Shown here: positions 1 through 8,618 of the stretch, piece by piece | Layout: each line of letters begins with the position of its first letter | Numbering within the stretch: the stretch's first letter is position 1 | Source of the DNA: Phascolarctobacterium sp. | GTDB taxonomy: Bacteria; Bacillota; Negativicutes; Acidaminococcales; Acidaminococcaceae | DNA: 33,853 bases | NCBI GenBank assembly: GCA_030523325.1 | Contig: JAUNIS010000014.1 | Location: forward strand, 25,073-58,925 | Direction: 5' to 3' | Translations under genes and position numbers: made by a program | The notes under the pieces: generated by a model | Database searches by the model: none | What the model saw: the letters and a program-made list of their open reading frames with translations, nothing else | What the model was told of the DNA's origin: nothing

Positions 1-58
1 ATATAAGCAAAAATATCCTTATCCCGACTATTAAAGTCAGAAAAAGAATATATCGAAA

Positions 59-706
59 ATGTCTAATCTTAATAAATTAATTACCACAAAAAATCAAAAC
101 AGCTTTCATAAGCAATTAAATGAATTAATAGACGCTAAAAACAATTCATTTTCAGTAACAAAAAGCAGAAACAATAATGGTAGAGTTATTATGGCTATAC
201 GTCTGTATCCAAGTAAAGGTTCAACTAATTATAGAAGAAATGTGGTTTTCAACCTGGAATTTCAACTATTCAAAAAGGAATTTATTGAACTGCTGCATAA
301 GAATAGAATGAAATTTGACTGTCATCACCATTCTAATATTTTGTTTTTTATCTTTCCTTTAGATTCACAAGACATTGTTTCTATCTATGAGCTCACTTCA
401 CTTACTAAACAGCTTGTAAGTGAAATTAATCTAAATCCTCTTAAATTACATATCCCGTGTTTAAACTTCGCTATTTCATTAGACCTTGATGCTATATCTT
501 TCTTCGACGGGAATAATTTAACTCAATTTTGGTTATATGACTTCATAGATAGAACTCAAATATTAGTTAAGCATGCCAACACAGATATATATCCGTCGTT
601 GCTGATTACCTATAATTTTTATCAATGCCTAGATTCTGTTCTCCAAAATGACTTTCCTAAAGCTTATTATATAAATCATATTGCTTGCCATGGAAAACAA
701 ATATAA
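59..706 (+). CDS. Hypothetical protein, AT-rich orphan
   Basis: An open frame of 215 codons that I do not recognise. It has no signal peptide, no clear membrane segment and no metal-binding or nucleotide-binding motif. The protein is rich in Asn, Ile, Leu, Phe and Lys and looks like a mixed alpha/beta soluble protein. The bases just before the ATG (GAATATATCGAAA) hold no ribosome site, and the upstream region is cut by the window edge. Base composition is visibly more AT-rich than that of the housekeeping genes further on, which suggests an accessory or transferred gene. It is followed 43 bp later by a terminator-like hairpin that separates it from the uptake operon. The length and uninterrupted frame favour a real gene, but expression is uncertain. 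Confidence 0.55.
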   Translation: MSNLNKLITTKNQNSFHKQLNELIDAKNNSFSVTKSRNNNGRVIMAIRLYPSKGSTNYRRNVVFNLEFQLFKKEFIELLHKNRMKFDCHHHSNILFFIFPLDSQDIVSIYELTSLTKQLVSEINLNPLKLHIPCLNFAISLDLDAISFFDGNNLTQFWLYDFIDRTQILVKHANTDIYPSLLITYNFYQCLDSVLQNDFPKAYYINHIACHGKQI

Positions 707-734
707 ATATTGATCGAAATTTAAAATAAAATAA

Positions 735-765
735 TTGACTTGTGTGTCGCTCACAGCTTTATACT
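735..765 (+). promoter_or_regulatory. Possible promoter of the FecCD operon
   Basis: TTGACT at 735-740 and TATACT at 760-765 are separated by 19 bp (18 bp if TTATAC is taken), slightly long for a sigma-A type promoter. The -10 box falls in the loop of the hairpin at 750-781, so transcripts from it would escape that hairpin. It would give a leader of about 70 nt before the permease start. Confidence 0.45.
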
Positions 766-790
766 ATTTTTGAGTTGTGAGTTTTTCTTT
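750..790 (+). terminator. Rho-independent terminator-like hairpin
   Basis: CTCACAGCTT (750-759) pairs with GAGTTGTGAG (772-781) to form a 10-bp stem with two G-U pairs and a 12-base loop. It is followed by TTTTTCTTT. It lies 44 bp after the first ORF and 50 bp before the permease gene, so it either ends the upstream transcript or attenuates the operon. Confidence 0.6.
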
Positions 791-839
791 GTTTGAAAAC
801 ACATAGAAAAAGTCTACACACCAGAAAGGATAACCATTT

Positions 840-1895
840 ATGAGTAATTTTTTTAGAGAAAGCCGACTCTTTTTATTGTGCCTAGTCCTCTTAGGATTTT
901 TAATCTCCGCCTTTTTCTGGTCATTATCAATAGGAACTGTCAAACTCCCTTTAGAAAAAATTTATTTAGCCGTTGTCGAACAATTATTAACAAATACTCC
1001 TATTGAATCAATGGACAAAGGCCCTATTCATGATATTGTTTGGTTGCTTCGTTTACCAAGAATAGTTCTGTCAGCCATCGTTGGTTGTGGTTTGGCAACT
1101 TGTGGTGTAATAATGCAAGCTATCGTCAAAAACCCTTTGGCCGATCCTTACATTCTAGGTATTTCCTCCGGTGCTTCTCTAGGTGCAACGTCCGCTATAT
1201 TATTAGGAATTGGTATGAACTTTGGAGAAAATTTCATAGGCATCTGTGCATTTATAGGTGCATTTGCTATTTCTCTAGCTGTTTTATTTATCTCCAATCT
1301 TGGTGGTCGATCAAATTCAATGAAATTGTTATTAGCTGGTATGGCCCTAAGCGCAGTCTGTGGAGCCTTTTCTAGTTTTATTGTATATTTCGCTAATAAT
1401 AAAGAAGGTATGCAAACAATTTCTTACTGGATGATGGGTAGCTTTGCAGGAGCAAGATGGAACAACATTTTCGTTATAGCTCCCATTGTAATATTCTCTG
1501 TTTTCTTCTTTTGGTCACAAAGCCGTATTTTAAACCTTATGCTTTTAGGCGATGAAAGCGCATTAACTTTGGGTACGGATCTCCATATTTATCGTCAAAT
1601 ATATCTATTGATTAGTTCTTTAATCGTGGGTTTCGTCGTATATTCTGCCGGAATGATAGGTTTTGTTGGGCTGATTGTCCCTCATGTTGTACGGATGCTA
1701 GTTGGAACAGACCACAAAAAACTACTCCCTGTCGCAGCTTTAACAGGTGCTATCTTCCTAGTTATTGCTGACGGACTATGCCGTATCATTATTCCAAGAA
1801 CTGAATTGCCCATCGGTATTCTAATTTCTCTTATAGGTGCACCATGTTTCGTTTACTTAATGATAAAACGTAGTTATGGTTTCGGAGGTAATTAA
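840..1895 (+). CDS. FecCD/BtuC-family ABC transporter permease
   Basis: Inner-membrane permease of a metal-chelate or corrinoid importer. The 351-residue protein has the usual family length and about ten hydrophobic segments. Family signatures visible are LRLPR near residue 70, the stretch NPLADPYILGISSGASLG near 98-115 that couples to the ATPase, and GFVGLIVPHVVR near 273-284. AGAAAGGA lies 8 bases before the ATG. The ATPase gene follows after one base, so the two are translated together. No substrate-binding protein gene is adjacent, so the substrate (iron-siderophore, haem, cobalamin or other chelate) cannot be assigned. No cobalamin riboswitch was recognised in the 130-bp leader. Confidence 0.93.
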   Translation: MSNFFRESRLFLLCLVLLGFLISAFFWSLSIGTVKLPLEKIYLAVVEQLLTNTPIESMDKGPIHDIVWLLRLPRIVLSAIVGCGLATCGVIMQAIVKNPLADPYILGISSGASLGATSAILLGIGMNFGENFIGICAFIGAFAISLAVLFISNLGGRSNSMKLLLAGMALSAVCGAFSSFIVYFANNKEGMQTISYWMMGSFAGARWNNIFVIAPIVIFSVFFFWSQSRILNLMLLGDESALTLGTDLHIYRQIYLLISSLIVGFVVYSAGMIGFVGLIVPHVVRMLVGTDHKKLLPVAALTGAIFLVIADGLCRIIIPRTELPIGILISLIGAPCFVYLMIKRSYGFGGN

Positions 1896-1896
1896 T

Positions 1897-2670
1897 GTGG
1901 AAATTTTAACCGAAGCTATAAAAATGTGTTTTGGTTCCAAAGAAATACTGAAAGGCATCGATTTCAAATTGAAAGACAAGGAATTTGTAGGTATCATCGG
2001 ACCTAACGGTAGTGGAAAAAGCACTTTTCTGAAATGCATTTACAGAGTTCAAAAACCCACAGGTGGCGACATCTATTTCGATGGTAAAAAAATCGACGAA
2101 ATGACTTATCGTGAGTCTGCATTAAAACTAGCCGTTGTCGCTCAACATAACTTTTACAGTTTTGATTTTTCAGTAATGGATGTTGTTTTAATGGGACGCT
2201 CGCCTCACAAAAAAATACTTGAAAGAGACAATCTTGAAGATTTTTCGATTGCAAGGAACGCATTGGCAAAAGTCGGCATGGAAACTTTTGAAAAAAGAAG
2301 TTTTTCTACATTAAGTGGTGGTGAGCAACAGCGTGTTATTTTAGCCAGGGCATTAACGCAACAAACTGAATGTTTAGTTTTAGATGAACCTACTAATCAT
2401 TTAGATATAAAATATCAACTACAAATCATGGATATTGTTAAAAGTCTAAATTTAACCGTTATCGCTGCAATTCATGATTTAAATATCGCAGCTATGTATT
2501 GTGACAGACTTATCGCAATTAATAACGGTCGAATTTTTGGTGTAGGTACACCTAAAGACCTTTTAACTTCTAAATTCATTTACGATATGTATGAAATTGA
2601 GAGCACAATTTATCATGACACAAAAACCGGAAGAATGAATATTATGTATTTACCTCAACACTGGAAGTAA
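1897..2670 (+). CDS. FecE/BtuD-family ABC transporter ATPase
   Basis: Cytoplasmic ATPase partner of the preceding permease. In order it shows Walker A GPNGSGKST, a Q-loop region around VVAQHN, the signature LSGGEQQRV, Walker B CLVLDEPTNHLD and the switch histidine in AAIHDL, so all catalytic motifs are intact. I place the start at GTG 1897, which follows a strong GGAGGT (1884-1889) at 7 bases. An in-frame ATG at 1876 would lie inside the permease gene and ahead of that ribosome site. With the GTG start the protein has 257 residues, normal for the family. The gene begins one base after the permease stop. Confidence 0.93.
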   Translation: MEILTEAIKMCFGSKEILKGIDFKLKDKEFVGIIGPNGSGKSTFLKCIYRVQKPTGGDIYFDGKKIDEMTYRESALKLAVVAQHNFYSFDFSVMDVVLMGRSPHKKILERDNLEDFSIARNALAKVGMETFEKRSFSTLSGGEQQRVILARALTQQTECLVLDEPTNHLDIKYQLQIMDIVKSLNLTVIAAIHDLNIAAMYCDRLIAINNGRIFGVGTPKDLLTSKFIYDMYEIESTIYHDTKTGRMNIMYLPQHWK

Positions 2671-2695
2671 AGTTCGATGATTAGGAGATTGAATT

Positions 2696-3430
2696 ATGTC
2701 AATAGAATTAAAGCAAAGAATAGAAAACTACTGGAATAATCGTGCTAGTGATTTTAAAAACCAAAGCATTGCTGAAATGAAAAATGAACGTTATGACGAT
2801 TGGCTTGAAATTATAAACAAATATATACCTAAGCAAAAAAAGTTAAGAGTTTTAGATATAGGAACAGGTGCAGGATATATGGCAATGCTTTTAGCATCTC
2901 AAGGCCATATAGTGACAGGTGTTGACCTCTGCGCCAATATGATTTCTGCAGCGAAAGAAGCTAGCAGTTTACTCGATCTGCAATGTGATTTCATGCAACA
3001 GGATGCTGAAAAACTCTCTTTTCCTGAAGAGTATTTTGATGTCATTATAACGCGAAATTTAACCTGGACTCTTATAAACGTATCAGAAGATTACAAATTA
3101 TGGTTTAGTTTCCTAAAACAAAACGGTGTTCTTATCAACTTTGATGCCGATTACGGTCAAAGCACCTTTGGTGCACGTTTAAAACCCTCTGCAACTCCTC
3201 AGCCGACCTTGCCTCCCAAAAATAATTTACATGGTAATTTATCATCAGAAACCTTAGCAGAATGCAACGCCATAAAATCAGTTTTAGAGATAAGCCAACA
3301 CAGAAGACCTGGGTGGGATGTTAATATTTTGCGAGAATGCGGTTTCAAAAACATATATTTAGAATTTAATCTACATAAAAATGTTCCTTTTAGACAAGGC
3401 GGAATGTTTGGTATCTTTGCCTACAAGTAG
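2696..3430 (+). CDS. Class I SAM-dependent methyltransferase
   Basis: A 244-residue Rossmann-fold methyltransferase. Motif I is seen as VLDIGTGAGYMAMLL at about residues 53-67, followed by the acidic end of the second strand in GVDLCANM, and a motif IV region in YFDVIITRNLTW. The NPPY or DPPY motif of DNA methylases is absent, so a small-molecule substrate is more likely. It follows the ABC ATPase by 25 bases with AGGAG before its ATG, so it is the third gene of the uptake operon. I infer that it may methylate the imported chelate or a metallophore. The substrate is not known. A strong terminator ends the operon. Confidence 0.85.
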   Translation: MSIELKQRIENYWNNRASDFKNQSIAEMKNERYDDWLEIINKYIPKQKKLRVLDIGTGAGYMAMLLASQGHIVTGVDLCANMISAAKEASSLLDLQCDFMQQDAEKLSFPEEYFDVIITRNLTWTLINVSEDYKLWFSFLKQNGVLINFDADYGQSTFGARLKPSATPQPTLPPKNNLHGNLSSETLAECNAIKSVLEISQHRRPGWDVNILRECGFKNIYLEFNLHKNVPFRQGGMFGIFAYK

Positions 3431-3451
3431 TTTTTGCATTCTAATAATAAA

Positions 3452-3504
3452 AAGTGCTGACTGACTTTAGAAAACCTAAAGTTCAATCAGCACTTATTTT
3501 TTTG
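3452..3504. terminator. Bidirectional terminator between convergent genes
   Basis: AAGTGCTGA (3452-3460) pairs with TCAGCACTT (3487-3495). The inner arms ACTTTAG and CTAAAGT extend the stem around a short loop. It is followed by TATTTTTTTG on the + strand and has A-rich sequence on the other side, so it can end both the methyltransferase operon and dut. Confidence 0.88.
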
Positions 3505-3545
3505 TTTTCGCAGAGAACGAAGTATAAAGCGATTATCGCAATTTT

Positions 3546-3998
3546 TTACTTTGATGTGGAACCAAATCCTCCCATGCGTTCTTGTTTGGTAACATTCGCA
3601 TCGTCGTCAGTGGTCAGGTATTTGTAGAAGATACCTTGGGCTACGCATTCATCTTTTTGCAGTACAACAATTTCATTGCTAGAATTGTAGAGAGCAACCA
3701 TGATGTGTCCTTCATTGTCAGGGTTATTGTAATAATCGCAGTCGATAATGCCAACATTATTGACAAGACGCAAACCCTTTTTAACTGCCATAGAAGAACG
3801 AATATGCAAGCCCAAGAATTCATCCTCCATCATGTAAGCTTTAACTCCGGTAGGAACAAGTACTTGACGACCAGGAAGAATTGCAACAGTTTCGGGTACG
3901 CAAATATCATAGCCAGCACTAGTTTTAGTTTTGCGAACCGGCATCGGGAAATCAACATCAGCATATTTGGTAACTTTTTCAAAACCTCTTTGTTTCAT
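3546..3998 (-). CDS. dut: dUTP diphosphatase
   Basis: Hydrolyses dUTP to dUMP and pyrophosphate, keeping uracil out of DNA and feeding dTMP synthesis. The conserved trimeric dUTPase motifs appear in order: SAGYDICVPE near residue 28, the phosphate-binding RSSMAVKKG near 67, the catalytic stretch NVGIIDCDYYNNPDNEG near 80-96 and the C-terminal flexible loop GGFGSTSK. Cysteine replaces the usual serine in IDCDY, a mild change. The form with YYNNPDNEG is the one I associate with Firmicutes. AGGAGG lies about 8 bases before the ATG. It is transcribed in the same direction as pnp but 249 bp downstream, so it probably has its own promoter. Confidence 0.93.
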   Translation of the reverse strand: MKQRGFEKVTKYADVDFPMPVRKTKTSAGYDICVPETVAILPGRQVLVPTGVKAYMMEDEFLGLHIRSSMAVKKGLRLVNNVGIIDCDYYNNPDNEGHIMVALYNSSNEIVVLQKDECVAQGIFYKYLTTDDDANVTKQERMGGFGSTSK

Positions 3999-4071
3999 GA
4001 TTTGTACCTCCTAAAAAGTTCGAAGAGAATTGTATGTTAGTTGTGTAAACGTAAAAATAATAAAAAATAGA

Positions 4072-4170
4072 AACTCCTCCCAAAAGATCCCCAAGATTTC
4101 AAATTCATAGTAACAACCAAAATAATCACAACTATAATTTCAAATTCACAAGAATAAAATGAGAGGAGTT
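4072..4170. repeat. 99-bp inverted-repeat element with an inner direct repeat
   Basis: AACTCCTC (4072-4079) and GAGGAGTT (4163-4170) are perfect inverted ends. Inside, ATTTCAAATTCA occurs at 4096-4107 and again at 4137-4148. Read on the - strand the right-hand arm is followed by a T-rich run, so a loose terminator for pnp is possible. Otherwise the spacer between dut and pnp shows no gene. Confidence 0.4.
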
Positions 4171-4183
4171 AAAAATTCTTAAA

Positions 4184-4220
4184 TATAATCCATCAAGCCA
4201 AAGGCTTAATTCCACAACTC
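4184..4220. repeat. Copy a of the intergenic hairpin repeat (partial)
   Basis: TAATCCATCAAGCC followed by AAA and GGCTTAATTCCACAA matches copy f at 33610-33640. The arms ATCAAGCC (4192-4199) and GGCTTAAT (4203-4210) form hairpin 2 of the family. Hairpin 1 and the 7-bp arrays are missing, so this is a fragment. Confidence 0.6.
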
Positions 4221-4247
4221 ACCGTGCAATCAGCATTCAGCGTTTAA

Positions 4248-6326
4248 TTAGTTCTTTGTCAAAACTGCTTTACGGCTAAGATTGATGCGTCCTTTGTTAT
4301 CGATTTCGGTAACCTTAACGATGATTTCATCGCCGATAGAAACTACATCTTCAACCTTTTCCACACGTTCAGTAGAAAGCTGGCTAATATGTACAAGACC
4401 TTCTTTACCAGGAAGAATTTCTACAAAAGCACCAAAGTTCATAATACGGGTAACTTTACCGGTATAAGTCTTGCCTACTTGAGCTTCAGCAATGATACCT
4501 TCGATCATAGCAATTGCTTTGGCAGCGGATTCGGAATCGATTGCTGCAATAGAAATTACGCCATTATCATCGATATCAATCTTTGCACCAGTTTCTTCGA
4601 TAATTTTCTTAATGGTTTTACCGCTAGGTCCGATTACTTTGGCAATCTTGTCGGTATCAACAGTCATGGAAGTAATCTTCGGAGCATACTTAGAGAGCTC
4701 TTTACGAGGTTCGCTGATGCATTCCATCATCTTGCCCATAATATGAGCGCGACCACGTTTAGCTTGTGCAAGAGCTTGAGTAAAGATATCCTTGTTGATG
4801 CCATCGATTTTGATGTCCATTTGAATTGCGGTGATACCCTTTTCAGTACCAGCAACCTTGAAGTCCATATCTCCGAGAGCATCTTCCAAGCCTTGGATAT
4901 CGGTAAGGATGGTGAAATATTCACCATCTTTAACAAGGCCCATCGCAACACCAGCTACAGGAGCCTTAATAGGTACACCTGCATCCATCAAAGACAAGGT
5001 GCTACCACATACAGAACCCATGGAGGAAGAGCCATTGGATTCGAGAACCTCGGATACGAGGCGAATTGCATACGGGAACTCTTCTTCAGAAGGAAGTACC
5101 GGTAAGAGAGCGCGTTCAGCTAATGCACCATGACCGATTTCACGACGACCAGGGCTGCGCAAGGGTTTTGTTTCGCCAACGGAATACGGCGGGAAATTGT
5201 AGTGATGAATATAACGTTTAGTATATTCACGGCCCATACCCTCGATAGTTTGTGCGTCACGCAACGGAGCCAGGGCTAAGCAGTTCAAAATTTGAGTTTG
5301 GCCACGAGTGAAGAGACCGCTACCATGAACGCGAGGCAGAATACCAACACGGCAGGTTACAGGACGAACTTCTTCAAGTTGACGACCGTCAGGACGGATC
5401 TTGTCAACGGAAATGGTACGACGAACGATTTTCTTAACGAGCTTTTGAGTAATATAAGCAACGTCTTCGCCATTGTCAGGATATTTTTCCATGAATACTT
5501 CAGCGATTTGTGCTTTAGCTTTAGCAACGTTTTCTTCACGTTCCAATTTATTAGCATCCATCAAAGCGTCCTTAAGCATTTGAGAGCCATAAGCTTCGAT
5601 TTCTTCAACTAATTCAGCAGGAGGAACGTAAACAGGAACTTCCATCTTAACCTTGCCTACTTCAGCAACGATTTTTTCTTGGAACTCAACTAATTCTTTA
5701 ATCTTGTCATGAGCAAACCAAATTGCATCCAGCATGGTTTCTTCGGAAATTTCTTTTGCACCAGCTTCAACCATGAGAATTGCATCCTTTGTACCAGCAA
5801 CAGCCAGGTTGAGGAGAGAAACTTCTGCTTGAGCAAGAGTCGGGTTGATGATAAATTCACCATCGATTAAGCCAACACGAACACCAGCAATAGGTCCTTC
5901 AAAAGGAATATCGGAGATGGACAGTGCACAGGATGCACCGATCATAGCAGGGATGTCAGGAGCATTGTCCGGGTCGATGGATACGGCTGTAGCAACGATT
6001 TGTACATCGTTATGATAGCCGTCCGGAAACATCGGGCGAATAGGACGGTCGATAAGTCGGCTAGTCAAGATTTGTACTTCGCCAGGACGACCTTCTCTTT
6101 TTATGAAGCCTCCGGGTAATTTACCAGAAGCATATGCTTTCTCTTCAAAATCTACAGTCAAAGGGAAGAAATCAACACCCTCACGCGGGGTTTTTGTACC
6201 GGTAACTGCAACTACAACAGCAGTTTCACCATAACGAACTAATACTGCACCATTTGCTTGCTTAGCGATCTCGCCAATTTCAAAGGTAAGAGGTCTGCCG
6301 CCAAGGTCAATTGTGTAACTTTGCAT
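4248..6326 (-). CDS. pnp: Polyribonucleotide nucleotidyltransferase (PNPase)
   Basis: Phosphorolytic 3'-to-5' exoribonuclease that degrades mRNA and trims RNA 3' ends. The 692 residues carry the full architecture: two RNase PH domains joined by a helical linker, with [11 protein letters not shown] near residue 335 in the second core, then a KH domain (about 551-612, with [11 protein letters not shown]) and an S1 RNA-binding domain (617-692). Length and motif order are normal. AGGAGG stands 10 bases before the ATG. A promoter lies at 6386-6414. The upstream gene ends 164 bp away, so pnp is probably transcribed alone. No rpsO was seen beside it, unlike the common rpsO-pnp arrangement. Confidence 0.98.
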   Translation of the reverse strand: MQSYTIDLGGRPLTFEIGEIAKQANGAVLVRYGETAVVVAVTGTKTPREGVDFFPLTVDFEEKAYASGKLPGGFIKREGRPGEVQILTSRLIDRPIRPMFPDGYHNDVQIVATAVSIDPDNAPDIPAMIGASCALSISDIPFEGPIAGVRVGLIDGEFIINPTLAQAEVSLLNLAVAGTKDAILMVEAGAKEISEETMLDAIWFAHDKIKELVEFQEKIVAEVGKVKMEVPVYVPPAELVEEIEAYGSQMLKDALMDANKLEREENVAKAKAQIAEVFMEKYPDNGEDVAYITQKLVKKIVRRTISVDKIRPDGRQLEEVRPVTCRVGILPRVHGSGLFTRGQTQILNCLALAPLRDAQTIEGMGREYTKRYIHHYNFPPYSVGETKPLRSPGRREIGHGALAERALLPVLPSEEEFPYAIRLVSEVLESNGSSSMGSVCGSTLSLMDAGVPIKAPVAGVAMGLVKDGEYFTILTDIQGLEDALGDMDFKVAGTEKGITAIQMDIKIDGINKDIFTQALAQAKRGRAHIMGKMMECISEPRKELSKYAPKITSMTVDTDKIAKVIGPSGKTIKKIIEETGAKIDIDDNGVISIAAIDSESAAKAIAMIEGIIAEAQVGKTYTGKVTRIMNFGAFVEILPGKEGLVHISQLSTERVEKVEDVVSIGDEIIVKVTEIDNKGRINLSRKAVLTKN

Positions 6327-6385
6327 ATTTCTTATGCCTCCTAATAATACTTATCATATCTAAACACATTGTACGACAGTATATA

Positions 6386-6414
6386 ATTCTACATTAAATT
6401 TCCAGTATCTGCAA
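6386..6414 (-). promoter_or_regulatory. Promoter of pnp
   Basis: On the - strand TTGCAG (6414-6409) and TAGAAT (6391-6386) are 17 bp apart. They lie about 60 bp before the pnp start codon. A second AT-rich TATACT follows directly. Confidence 0.6.
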
Positions 6415-6490
6415 GCAAAAAATAAAAATTTTCTTTGATACAAATTAAAAAGCTAGATTGACGATTGGCAAATATTTATGAGTTATGAGT

Positions 6491-6892
6491 TTAAAATAAT
6501 AGTTTGACGACATATATTACCACTGCACCAATTGCTGCAAAGATTAAAACCGTGGGAAGTACGAAGAAGAATAAGGAACAAATGATTGCCATGATTAAGA
6601 GGCTCATAAGAATGCCAGAACCACAACCAAAGGTACGAACTTTAACCTCGGGTCTTTGCTGAGCCCTGTAGCTCTCGTACTCGCTTCTATCCTCATATAT
6701 CTCTCTTGCGGCCCCATCTTCTCTTTCAGAGGCGGAACCTGTCGCAGAGCCGTCTTCTTCGATAGTGATACCTTCAAAGTCGTCACGTTCATCCGGATTA
6801 AGAACTTGCGTGTCAATTTTAAATTGGTAATGGCAGTAGGGACATTCAGTGGTGCCCGGTGCTACCTCGTGACCACAGAAATTGCATTTCAT
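6491..6892 (-). CDS. Zinc-ribbon protein with C-terminal membrane segments
   Basis: A small protein of 133 residues. The N-terminus MKCNFCGHEV...CPYCHYQF holds two CxxC pairs 13 residues apart, a typical zinc ribbon. A polar acidic middle rich in Glu, Asp and Arg follows. The last 40 or so residues are very hydrophobic and could form two membrane helices, so the ribbon is probably tethered at the inner membrane. I choose ATG 6892 because GAGAGGA stands about 7 bases upstream. An earlier in-frame ATG at 6913 overlaps the stop of the upstream gene as ATGA, which suggests translational coupling with it. The function is unknown, but the protein is probably a partner of that upstream protein. Confidence 0.75.
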   Translation of the reverse strand: MKCNFCGHEVAPGTTECPYCHYQFKIDTQVLNPDERDDFEGITIEEDGSATGSASEREDGAAREIYEDRSEYESYRAQQRPEVKVRTFGCGSGILMSLLIMAIICSLFFFVLPTVLIFAAIGAVVIYVVKLLF

Positions 6893-6909
6893 ATTTTTAT
6901 CCTCTCTTA

Positions 6910-8499
6910 TCATTCAAGAAATTCCACAAGAAAACTTTTCAAAACACCTTCTTCGTTTAAATAACGAACATCAAGGCTAGTAAGTCTAGATGTCTCATAA
7001 ATTTTACGACTATATTCTTTTACCTTTTTTACATCCTTTGCCTCAAGCTTGTCAAATAAATTTTCAATATCCTTCTCACCTGTAATCTGCATATCATTGA
7101 TGCCTCTGAAATTCCAAAGCACTGCCAAAGTCCAAAGCTGAGGATTTGTCACCCTTACTCGGGAAGTGATGCGAAAATCAGTCCAAATGCGTTTAAGCAA
7201 ATGTACATCCCTTAAAGAAAATTTATTATATGGCAAATGCTCGTCCATATATTTAGTAACCTCGTCTTCTCTGATTACATTAATATGAAGATGTTTCTCT
7301 TTTACTATATTAGTAAACCAAGTTAATTTATCAAGGGTATGCGCGTTGATTTTGTCAAAAAAGTCAAAGAAATGGTGTATCAAAAGGCCATTGCGATCCA
7401 AGAACTCTTCTATGGTACATTCAGCGCTTTCTTGAGCTTCAAACCAACCCTTAGCTTTTTGAATAACCTTCCGCAAATTTTCTCGCTGTCTTTTCGTAAA
7501 ACGTGTTCCTTGAATAATCTGGGTTGTCATTGTCTCGTCGTAGATGAGGTGTCCATAAAAGAGTACGTCTTTGAAATCTTTCATTTTCGCTGTTTCATCT
7601 ACAGGAAGCAGCACAGAATATGTTGCTTCGGTAAGGAAATTTTTTATAATATAAAACCCATCGTCTACGTCCTTTTCTTCTACAGAAAAAATGATAAGAC
7701 GGGTTTTTGTCATCAACTTCAAAAATTCTAAAGCGGTCTTAGAAAATTTACCGTACTTACCAGCCTTGGCTCCTTCGTAATAAGCCTCGATAGGATGCCT
7801 GTCGTCGGCTAACATGTGGTAGTCGTACAGATAATAATTGAGATGAAGGAAATCCGCATTGGGGCGCATAGCCATTATATCTCCCCAGACCTCTTCATCA
7901 AGAAAACCAGAGAAAAGATATTCTGATCTAAGAAAGTCTGGCCTGTAATCCTTGTCTATTAAAAAGCGACCTAATTTTTTATGAATCTCATCTAAGATAT
8001 CACCGACTTCAAGGAAAACCTTGTGTGGTAAATCCGCCGTGGGATAGATATTGGATTTCGCGTACAAGGGATTGATATTCCCCTCTTCATCCATAAAATT
8101 TACTTTATTATCAGCTAAGATACGCATTCTTGCATCACTAACGGCTTGCTGATTTCTAACGATTTTTTTCTTTCCTAAATATTTATAGAAGCTTTCTACA
8201 TTTTGTAAGAAAAGTGAAACGGTTTCGTAGTCTGCTGGACGCCCACCGATATTTCTTGCAATCCAGGCCACACAATCAACGAAGTTTTCGCGATTCATGT
8301 TCCCCAAATAATTTTCAGAGTTGCCCAAATAAACGATAAAGAATGTCAGGTCATCCCAAATCTGGTGCATTTCTTTCTCGGACTTACCACTCCAAGCAAG
8401 CTCTCGAATGAAACCCTCTGCCCAAGCTTTGTCAACAACCTCGTTCCAATCTGGGTCCTGTTCATATAATTCACCAATACTGTCGTAAATATTTTTCAT
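6910..8499 (-). CDS. Uncharacterised 529-residue protein
   Basis: I do not recognise this protein. It is soluble, without signal peptide or membrane segment, and rich in Asp, Glu, Lys, Tyr and Phe. Residues about 1-130 look all-helical and, around TVSLFLQNVESFYKYL, loosely recall the helical core-binding domain of tyrosine recombinases, but no catalytic domain follows. A beta-rich stretch at about 270-320 (LIIFSVEE...DVLFYGHLIYD) resembles the small domains next to SEC-C motifs in other proteins; this is a weak impression. AGAGAGGA precedes the ATG. The stop overlaps a possible start of the zinc-ribbon gene by four bases, so the two form a unit. Its length and intact frame make it a confident gene of unknown role. 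Confidence 0.8.
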   Translation of the reverse strand: MKNIYDSIGELYEQDPDWNEVVDKAWAEGFIRELAWSGKSEKEMHQIWDDLTFFIVYLGNSENYLGNMNRENFVDCVAWIARNIGGRPADYETVSLFLQNVESFYKYLGKKKIVRNQQAVSDARMRILADNKVNFMDEEGNINPLYAKSNIYPTADLPHKVFLEVGDILDEIHKKLGRFLIDKDYRPDFLRSEYLFSGFLDEEVWGDIMAMRPNADFLHLNYYLYDYHMLADDRHPIEAYYEGAKAGKYGKFSKTALEFLKLMTKTRLIIFSVEEKDVDDGFYIIKNFLTEATYSVLLPVDETAKMKDFKDVLFYGHLIYDETMTTQIIQGTRFTKRQRENLRKVIQKAKGWFEAQESAECTIEEFLDRNGLLIHHFFDFFDKINAHTLDKLTWFTNIVKEKHLHINVIREDEVTKYMDEHLPYNKFSLRDVHLLKRIWTDFRITSRVRVTNPQLWTLAVLWNFRGINDMQITGEKDIENLFDKLEAKDVKKVKEYSRKIYETSRLTSLDVRYLNEEGVLKSFLVEFLE

Positions 8500-8618
8500 T
8501 CTTATCCTCTCTCTTATCTTCGAGGTAATTGTACAAGCAATTTATGTCAAAAGTATGTTTTTAACATAAAGTTTGGGAAAATTCTAAATATTTTTCCAAA
8601 ATATTTCCGAACCGATTC

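Noticed and set aside
2696..3430. DNA methyltransferase of a restriction system
   Set aside because: No NPPY/DPPY motif or target-recognition region; it is a short small-molecule type methyltransferase in a transporter operon.
4389..5105. 238-residue open frame on the + strand opposite pnp
   Set aside because: Shadow of the KH/S1 and core coding region of pnp; composition follows the antisense codons.
6910..8499. Tyrosine recombinase
   Set aside because: Only a vague likeness to the helical N-terminal domain; the Arg-His-x-x-Arg-Tyr catalytic set is absent.
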